Source: Caryophanales bacterium UBA7581 (lineage in GTDB: Bacteria > Bacillota_I > Bacilli_A > RFN20 > CAG-826). Taken from it: a stretch of DNA of 21,292 nucleotides. Location of the stretch: the NCBI GenBank assembly GCA_002477825.1, contig DLKT01000021.1:1-21292 (forward strand), in the 5' to 3' direction. This document shows, piece by piece, positions 16,268 through 21,292 of the stretch (position 1 is the first letter of the stretch; each line of letters starts with the position of its first letter). A model generated the notes under the pieces. The model was not told the DNA's origin. It made no database searches and worked only from the letters and a program-made list of their open reading frames with translations. Both the position numbers and the translations under genes were made by a program.

Positions 16268-16291
16268 TTTACAATATAAAGTATATAGGAG
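16268..16291 (+). promoter_or_regulatory. Weak promoter elements and RBS of the catabolic operon
   Basis: Between the regulator terminator and the isomerase gene lie a TATAAA at 16275-16280 and a second AT-rich box at 16281-16286, with no convincing -35 at 16-18 bp. TTTACA at 16268-16273 is too close to the ATG to serve with a normal -10. A weak, activator-dependent promoter is likely. AGGAG at 16287-16291 is the ribosome binding site, 10 nt from the ATG. Confidence 0.35.
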
Positions 16292-16301
16292 AATTATATT
16301 T

Positions 16302-17705
16302 ATGAAGAAAAACACTTTTGCTTTATATTTTGGAAACCGTGGATTCATGCCTGCTGAACTCATCGCGGGAGCACGTGATGACATGGTAAAAGCAGTAACC
16401 GATGCTGGTTATGATTATATTATGATGGATAAAGACGCTACCCGTTATGGGGCAGTTGAAACCCGAGATGAAGGTCGTCTTTATCACGATTGGTTAGAAT
16501 CCCATAAAGGAGAATTTGATGGTGTCATTTTATGTATGCCAATTTTTATTGATGAAAATGGGGCCATTACCGCATTAAGAGATGCCAATGTCCCAATTTT
16601 AATGCAAGCTTATCCCGATGAAATTGGAAAAATGGATTTTGCTCATCGTCGTGATGCTTTCTGTGGAAAGTTCTCGATTACCGATGTCTTTAGTCAATAC
16701 CATGTTCCATTTACCGTTTTAAAACCACATGTTGTACATCCATTAAGCAAAGAATTTAGACAAAACTTAGATGATTTTGCTGCGATTTGTCGAGTGGTGA
16801 AAGGTATGAGAAGATTTACCATTGGTTGTATTGGCGCAAGAACCACGGCATTTAAAACCGTCCGTTTTGATGAAGTGGCCTTAGAAAAATATGGAATTAC
16901 CGTAGAAAGTTTTGATCTTTCGGAATTATTCCATAAAGTGGATGAATTAAAAGATGACGATGTGAAAGTCGTAGCGAAAATGGCACGCTTAAAAGAATAT
17001 AGTAATTTCTCATTAGTGCCTACTGATCGAATGATTACGTTAGCTAAAGTATCCTGCGCTATCGATCAATATATTGAAGAATATCATTTAGATGCTTTGA
17101 CTTTACGTTGCTGGAATGAAATGGAAACGTATTACCGCGTATGCCCATGTGTTTTACTTTCTGAACTTAATGACCGCGGTATCGTTGCTTCTTGTGAAAT
17201 CGATTTATGTAGCGCTATTACGATGCGCGCAATGAATTTAGCTAGTGGACAATCAACGGCTTGCTTAGACTGGAATAATAACTACGGAACCGACCCCAAT
17301 AAGGTGATTTTATTTCACTGTGGTCCAGTTGCCCAATCTTTAATGACAGAAAAAGGCTTAGTAACTGAACACAAGATGTTTGCTAAATGCGATCCCGGTT
17401 CTGGTTGGGGTTGTAATGAAGGTAGAATTCGTGCCTTTGATATGACATTCTCTAACTGTAAAACTGAAGATGGTAAATTAACCATTTATGCTTCTGAAGC
17501 TAAATTCACCGGTGAGCCGATTGAAAATACTTATTTCGGTTGTGGTGGTGTGGCAGAAATCCCAGATTTACAAAATAAACTCATTCGTTTAGCGCGTGGG
17601 GGCTTTAAACATCATACCACTGTAGGTGTAGGCCACATGAAAGATATTTTAGTCGAAGCTTTCTCCACTTACTTACACTACGACGTAGTGGATATTGATC
17701 GTTAA
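16302..17705 (+). CDS. L-fucose/L-arabinose isomerase-family sugar isomerase
   Basis: 467 aa, cytoplasmic. The N-terminal part has alternating beta-alpha units (GVILCMPIFID, VPILMQAYPDE, FTIGCIGARTTAF), and the C-terminal half has the isomerase-type domain. Candidate metal ligands are in LRCWNEMETYY (Glu273, Glu275) and ASCEIDLCSA (Glu299, Asp301); the 24-residue spacing Glu275-Glu299 is like that of the Glu/Asp metal pair in FucI. His437, His438 and His445 near the C-terminus are candidates for the conserved His. Known: this superfamily interconverts aldoses and ketoses at C1-C2 with a divalent metal. Inferred: it makes the ketose for the kinase encoded 2 nt downstream. The sugar is unknown; it is too short and divergent to call FucI (about 590 aa) or AraA (about 500 aa) outright. 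The high Cys content is notable. Confidence 0.75.
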   Translation: MKKNTFALYFGNRGFMPAELIAGARDDMVKAVTDAGYDYIMMDKDATRYGAVETRDEGRLYHDWLESHKGEFDGVILCMPIFIDENGAITALRDANVPILMQAYPDEIGKMDFAHRRDAFCGKFSITDVFSQYHVPFTVLKPHVVHPLSKEFRQNLDDFAAICRVVKGMRRFTIGCIGARTTAFKTVRFDEVALEKYGITVESFDLSELFHKVDELKDDDVKVVAKMARLKEYSNFSLVPTDRMITLAKVSCAIDQYIEEYHLDALTLRCWNEMETYYRVCPCVLLSELNDRGIVASCEIDLCSAITMRAMNLASGQSTACLDWNNNYGTDPNKVILFHCGPVAQSLMTEKGLVTEHKMFAKCDPGSGWGCNEGRIRAFDMTFSNCKTEDGKLTIYASEAKFTGEPIENTYFGCGGVAEIPDLQNKLIRLARGGFKHHTTVGVGHMKDILVEAFSTYLHYDVVDIDR

Positions 17706-17707
17706 TT

Positions 17708-19180
17708 ATGATTTACGCAGGTTTAGACATTGGCACAACGGGAAGTAAAATAACGATTTTTGATGACATTGAAAAGAAAGATCGTTTTTATGAAAATTAT
17801 CCTTCTAAAAGAGATGCGAATGGTCATGAAATTGATGCCTCTATTATTTATGAGACCATTTTGCATTTAATTCAAAAATCAGTGCAGGCTTATCCTTCTT
17901 TATGTGCGATTGGTTTTACTTCGTTTGGTGAAACCTTTGTGATGCTCGATAAAGATGACCATATTCTTTTTCCATCTATGCTTTATACGGATCCTAGAGG
18001 AGAAGAAGAAGCAAAAGAGTTAGAAGAAAAAATAGGAAAAGAAAAATTAGGCCATATTGTGGGTCAAATTGGACAAGGTATGTTTTCTTTACCGAAACTT
18101 ATGTTTATAAAAAAGCATCATCCGGAAATCTATCAAAAAGCCGATAAGGTGATGCTGATGGAAGATTATATTATTTATATGCTAACGGGAAAACGGCAAA
18201 TTGATTATGCTTTAGCGAGCCGTACTTTAGCGTTTGATGTGAATACGCGTTCGTGGTCCAAAGAAATCTTTTTAGCCTCAGATATAGCTTCTTCTTTATT
18301 TTCTACTCCTGTTCCTATTGGAACGAGTGCAGGTAATATCAAAGAAGAATTAAAAAAACAATTAAAAATTACCCATCCTTTAGAAATTATTCATATCGCG
18401 CATGATCAAATCGCTAATGCGTTAGGAGCAGGAGTCTATGAAGAAGGCACTGCTGTAGATGGCTTAGGTACTTGTGAATGTGTAACAGTTACTTTTAAAG
18501 GTGTACCACAAAGCAACATACTTTATGAATACGGATATGGGGTTATTCCTTATGTAAGAGAAAATTATAATGTTTCTTATGCTTTAATTAGTACAGGAGG
18601 CGCTTTAATTGATTGGGTAATCCAAACGTATTTTAAAGATTTAAAAGATAAAGACGATTGCTTTTCTATTTTAAATTCAAAAATTAAAGAAGAGCCTACT
18701 TCTGTTCTAGTCTTGCCACATTTTGCGGGCGCTTCAACTCCTTATATGGACGCTCATGCAAAAGGAGCAATTATTAATTTAGATTTAAGCACAAGTCGTT
18801 ATGAAATCTATCAAGCAACGCTAGAATCTTTATGTTATGAAATGAAATTATCATTAGACCTACTTGAAAAAGCGGGTATTCACATTCAAAAGATGTATGC
18901 TTCGGGTGGTGGATCTAAAAACGATACCTGGTTACAAATGAAAGCGAATATCTTTAATGTTCCAATTTATCAACTTGAAAGTATCGATACGGGAACTTTA
19001 GGGAGTGCTATTGTAGTAGGAACGGCTTTAAAACTCTTTCGTTCTTATGAAGAAGGCATGAAGAAATTGATTCGCGTAAAAAAAGTTTTTTATCCAGATG
19101 AAAAACAACATGAAGCGTATAGAAAAATTTATCAAACCTATCAGAAACTCTATGAAAGTATGAAAGGATTAAGAATATGA
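17708..19180 (+). CDS. FGGY-family carbohydrate (ketose) kinase
   Basis: 490 aa with the two-domain actin-like kinase fold. Phosphate 1 loop: GLDIGTTGSK at residues 5-14. The catalytic base is probably Asp233 in HIAHDQIANALGAG. The C-terminal FGGY signature region ASGGGSKNDTWLQMKANI lies around residues 397-415, with DTGTLGSAIVVGTAL after it (adenosine/phosphate 2 region). It should phosphorylate the ketose made by the isomerase, consistent with a xylulo-, rhamnulo- or fuculokinase; the family does not allow the sugar to be named. The ATG is 2 nt after the isomerase stop with no strong RBS, which suggests translational coupling. Its stop overlaps the next start in an ATGA arrangement. Confidence 0.9.
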   Translation: MIYAGLDIGTTGSKITIFDDIEKKDRFYENYPSKRDANGHEIDASIIYETILHLIQKSVQAYPSLCAIGFTSFGETFVMLDKDDHILFPSMLYTDPRGEEEAKELEEKIGKEKLGHIVGQIGQGMFSLPKLMFIKKHHPEIYQKADKVMLMEDYIIYMLTGKRQIDYALASRTLAFDVNTRSWSKEIFLASDIASSLFSTPVPIGTSAGNIKEELKKQLKITHPLEIIHIAHDQIANALGAGVYEEGTAVDGLGTCECVTVTFKGVPQSNILYEYGYGVIPYVRENYNVSYALISTGGALIDWVIQTYFKDLKDKDDCFSILNSKIKEEPTSVLVLPHFAGASTPYMDAHAKGAIINLDLSTSRYEIYQATLESLCYEMKLSLDLLEKAGIHIQKMYASGGGSKNDTWLQMKANIFNVPIYQLESIDTGTLGSAIVVGTALKLFRSYEEGMKKLIRVKKVFYPDEKQHEAYRKIYQTYQKLYESMKGLRI

Positions 19181-20160
19181 AACCATTCGATTATATTGGA
19201 AATGAATTTCAGCTCTATGGAAAAGAAGAATATGTGTTAACTAGTGGCCGTGCAAGTGGCGTGAAAATTTGGCATGTGAAAAACGGCAAAGGTTTAGAAA
19301 TGTGCGTTAATTTAGATCGTGGCTTTGACATTGTTTCTTTAACCCATCATGGCGTAAATGTGAGTTATTTAACGCCGAATGGCTACGTTTCAAGTAAATA
19401 CTATGATGATAAAGGGACAGGCTTTTTAAAGTCCTTTAGTGCAGGTTTTCTTACAACATGTGGGTTAACGCAAGCAGGAAGTCCTAATAATGACTTAGGG
19501 GAAGAGCTCCCTCTTCATGGAACCTATAGCCATATCCCTGTAAGCAATGCCCAATATATAGATGAAGAAAACGAATTAGTGATAAAAGGTGAAATCTTAG
19601 ACGAAACTATTTTCTCTCATAAATTGAAATTAGTAAGAACTATTCGTATTTCAAAAGAAAAAAATAGTTTCTCTATTGAAGATGAAATCATCAATCGCGG
19701 AGATCAAGTTACACCTTTAGAAGTACTTTATCATATGAATATGGGTTATCCTTACTTAGATGAAGATTCCATTTTAAAAATTAATTCTATTCAAGTCGAA
19801 GGTAGAAATGAACATGCTTCTCAAGATATTGAAAACTGGATGCATATGCATGAACCTCAAGCGGGTTTTATAGAAAAATGTTATTACCATCATTTTGCAA
19901 ATCAAGCAGAAGTACGTTTATTCCAACCTAAACTTAATAAAGGGATTGAAATTACCTTTGATTCTCATTCATTACCATTCTTAACTGAATGGAAAATGTT
20001 AGGTGTTCGTGATTATGTTCTTGGTTTAGAACCAGGAAATTGTACACCCGATGGAAGAAATGTTGGACGAGAAAAAGGTTGGTTAAAATTTATTAAACCA
20101 GAAGAAAAAATAACATATCATATTGATGTTCGTATGTTAGAAGATCAAAAAGATATGTAA
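19177..20160 (+). CDS. DUF4432 family protein, aldose 1-epimerase (mutarotase)-like
   Basis: 327 aa, predicted beta-supersandwich of the galactose mutarotase-like superfamily, related to YphB. Typical features: SGRASGVKIWHVKNGKGLEMCV near residue 25 (in parts), DRGFDIVSLTHHG, GFLTTCGLTQAG, LHGTYSHIP and the late GLEPGNCTPDGRN, whose Glu could be the catalytic carboxylate. Known: superfamily members equilibrate sugar anomers. Inferred: it supplies the right anomer of the incoming aldose to the isomerase. It starts within the kinase stop (ATGA). The other members of the operon fit a complete free-sugar catabolic set. Confidence 0.85.
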   Translation: MKPFDYIGNEFQLYGKEEYVLTSGRASGVKIWHVKNGKGLEMCVNLDRGFDIVSLTHHGVNVSYLTPNGYVSSKYYDDKGTGFLKSFSAGFLTTCGLTQAGSPNNDLGEELPLHGTYSHIPVSNAQYIDEENELVIKGEILDETIFSHKLKLVRTIRISKEKNSFSIEDEIINRGDQVTPLEVLYHMNMGYPYLDEDSILKINSIQVEGRNEHASQDIENWMHMHEPQAGFIEKCYYHHFANQAEVRLFQPKLNKGIEITFDSHSLPFLTEWKMLGVRDYVLGLEPGNCTPDGRNVGREKGWLKFIKPEEKITYHIDVRMLEDQKDM

Positions 20161-20180
20161 GGAAAGGAAATAAAAAAAAT

Positions 20181-21020
20181 ATGTTAGTTAATTTAAATGA
20201 AGTTTTAAAATATGCAGAAGAGCATAATTGCGCAATTGGATCGTTTAATACACCTAATTTAGAAAACATGGTCGCGGTAATTTCTGCAGCTGAAGAATTA
20301 AATGTTCCTGTGATTATTATGCATGCCCAATGTCATGAACAAGATGCTCATCTTGATATCGTTGGACCGGTGATGCTTTTAATGGCAAAACGCGCTAAAG
20401 TACCTGTTTGTGTACACTTAGATCACTGTGAAGATTTGGATTATTTAAAAAGAGCGATTGATTTAGGTTTTACCTCCGTTATGTTAGATGCTTCAAGTAA
20501 ACCTTATGATGAAAATGTAAGAATGACCAAAGAAGCCGTCCGTTTAGCGCATGCTAAAAATGTATCCGTTGAAGCGGAAATTGGTGTCTTAGGAGGAAGA
20601 GAAGCAGGAGACCAAAAACCATTAACCAAAGAAGAAATGTACACGGATCCAGACTTAGCTAAACGCTTTGTCGAAGATACCCATATTGACGCTTTAGCGT
20701 GTTCTTTCGGAACGGCACATGGTATTTACAAAGTAAAACCAGAACTTGATTTTGAAAGAATTAAAAAGATTAAAGCATTATGTAACTTACCTCTTGTTAT
20801 GCATGGCGGTTCTGGTGTTTCTAGCGAAGATTATGTAAAAGCGATTCAATGCGGTGTAAGAAAGATTAATTATTATTCTTATATGGCCCGTGAAGGCGTA
20901 TACGCTGCTAGAGAAATTGCTCAAAAAGACATTACTTTCTATCATGAGATTGCTACTTACGCAACCGAAAAGATGAAACAAGACGTTTTAAGAGCCATGC
21001 ATATTTTCTATAATAAATAA
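20181..21020 (+). CDS. Class II ketose-phosphate aldolase, GatY/KbaY/FbaA-like
   Basis: 279 aa, close to the usual length of GatY/KbaY (about 284-286). Zn-binding and catalytic residues are in standard positions: HLDH (catalytic Asp81, Zn ligand His82), VEAEIG, SFGTAHGIY (His180), VMHGGSG (His208) and KIN (Asn230). The usual N-[VI]-x-T after the Lys is replaced by NYYSYM, so the phosphate-binding and stereochemical part of the site is atypical. Known: the family cleaves ketose phosphates to DHAP plus an aldehyde with Zn. Inferred: it cleaves the ketose-1-phosphate made by the FGGY kinase, standing in for RhaD/FucA-type aldolases. A double AAGGAAAGGA near 20159-20168 precedes the ATG at a rather long distance, about 12 nt. 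A terminator follows. Confidence 0.9.
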   Translation: MLVNLNEVLKYAEEHNCAIGSFNTPNLENMVAVISAAEELNVPVIIMHAQCHEQDAHLDIVGPVMLLMAKRAKVPVCVHLDHCEDLDYLKRAIDLGFTSVMLDASSKPYDENVRMTKEAVRLAHAKNVSVEAEIGVLGGREAGDQKPLTKEEMYTDPDLAKRFVEDTHIDALACSFGTAHGIYKVKPELDFERIKKIKALCNLPLVMHGGSGVSSEDYVKAIQCGVRKINYYSYMAREGVYAAREIAQKDITFYHEIATYATEKMKQDVLRAMHIFYNK

Positions 21021-21023
21021 AGA

Positions 21024-21065
21024 AAAGAACATAGTCGAGATAAAACTTGGCTATGTTTTTTGTTT
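21024..21065 (+). terminator. Intrinsic terminator of the catabolic operon
   Basis: AACATAGTC (21028-21036) pairs with GGCTATGTT (21049-21057) with one G-U pair. The stem can be extended by AAAG with the following TTTT. The loop is 12 nt and the downstream tract is TTTTTGTTT. It sits 7 nt after the aldolase stop. Confidence 0.88.
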
Positions 21066-21189
21066 GGTCTTCTATTTACTTAGCACTACTTACATAAAAA
21101 ATATTGTTCATTAATTACATAATCTGCTAATTAATAGATATGCTAATTATTTAGCGTTTTTTAAAAAAATAGGAAATAAAAATAAAACA

Positions 21190-21198
21190 TGATATAAT
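21190..21198 (+). promoter_or_regulatory. Strong extended -10 promoter for a downstream transcript
   Basis: TGATATAAT is a perfect TATAAT with the TGn extension. No clear -35 is seen at 16-18 bp. The region 21066-21189 between the operon terminator and this element is AT-rich, with TGCTAATTA-like words (21125-21133 and 21141-21149) and no open gene. A transcript would begin at about 21205. Confidence 0.55.
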
Positions 21199-21204
21199 AA
21201 AAAT

Positions 21205-21292
21205 AATCCTTATTTGCACAGAGGACCTAGAAAGAAGTATAATTGTTGCAGGTTTGAAAGGACCAACAAGTTTTATTTAAGCAAGTAACAAT
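21205..21292 (+). ncRNA. Possible structured leader or small RNA, cut by the window edge
   Basis: Downstream of the extended -10, TTGTT (21243-21247) pairs with AACAA (21265-21269), and GGTTT (21251-21255) pairs with GGACC (21260-21264) across a GAAA tetraloop, leaving a GCA bulge. GTTTTATTTAA follows, as in a terminator. An earlier GGACC at 21223-21227 could pair with the same GGTTT, a mutually exclusive fold like an antiterminator. I do not recognise the family. It may be the leader of the next gene. Confidence 0.35.

Noticed and set aside
1..21292. CRISPR array, tRNA/rRNA genes, insertion sequence or phage remnants
   Set aside because: No regularly spaced repeats, no cloverleaf or rRNA-like stretches, no transposase or integrase frames were seen.
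1..21292. Mycoplasma-type recoding of TGA
   Set aside because: TGA terminates at least two genes at sensible places and no frame needs read-through of TGA.

Overview
The window looks like a single carbohydrate-utilisation locus from a low-GC Gram-positive bacterium. It is AT-rich, has strong AGGAG-type ribosome binding sites, uses lipoprotein signal peptides in place of cell-wall sorting signals, and every real gene lies on the + strand. TGA is used as a stop (for example at 12982-12984 and 19178-19180) and Trp is TGG, so this is not the mycoplasma code. The TTTPTTS-type linkers behind the lipobox, together with an Lpl/Ytc-type sugar transporter, resemble uncultured gut Bacilli (RFN20/RF39/Erysipelotrichia-like). 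That placement is an impression, not a demonstration.

Layout. (1) 1-421 is a gene-free AT-rich control region with a 23-bp palindrome, a 22-bp-spaced direct repeat and two adjacent hairpin-forming palindromes in front of the first gene. (2) 422-4028 encodes a three-part ABC importer (two permeases and a lipoprotein binding protein) with no ATPase gene. (3) 4041-11408 encodes three further lipoproteins. Two are tandem paralogous right-handed beta-helix proteins that carry a DxxH...HDD motif like the active site of GH110 alpha-galactosidases; the second also has an N-terminal Big_2 domain and a C-terminal CBM9-like domain. The third has two Ig-like domains and what look like several jelly-roll binding modules. 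A terminator-like hairpin follows at 11423-11473. (4) 11488-15271 encodes two enzymes without signal peptides: a GH127/DUF1680-like glycosidase and a GH78 alpha-L-rhamnosidase-like enzyme. It ends in a terminator. (5) 15387-16229 is an AraC-type regulator with a PocR sensor domain, with its own promoter and terminator. (6) 16302-21020 is a tight four-gene catabolic operon: fucose/arabinose-isomerase-family protein, FGGY kinase, DUF4432 mutarotase-like protein and class II (GatY/KbaY-type) aldolase, closed by a terminator. (7) 21190-21292 holds a promoter and a structured leader or small RNA running off the right edge.

Working model (inference). Surface lipoproteins bind a glycan and trim it, the importer takes in the oligosaccharides, the two cytoplasmic hydrolases release monosaccharides (an L-rhamnose-like deoxysugar and possibly an L-arabinofuranose-like sugar), and the last operon converts a free aldose to ketose, then ketose-1-phosphate, then DHAP plus an aldehyde. 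No canonical rhaA/rhaD or araA/araD gene is present in the window, so the sugar processed by the isomerase-kinase-aldolase set cannot be assigned from sequence alone. The most novel parts are the GH110-like beta-helix pair and this unassigned three-step pathway under a PocR sensor.
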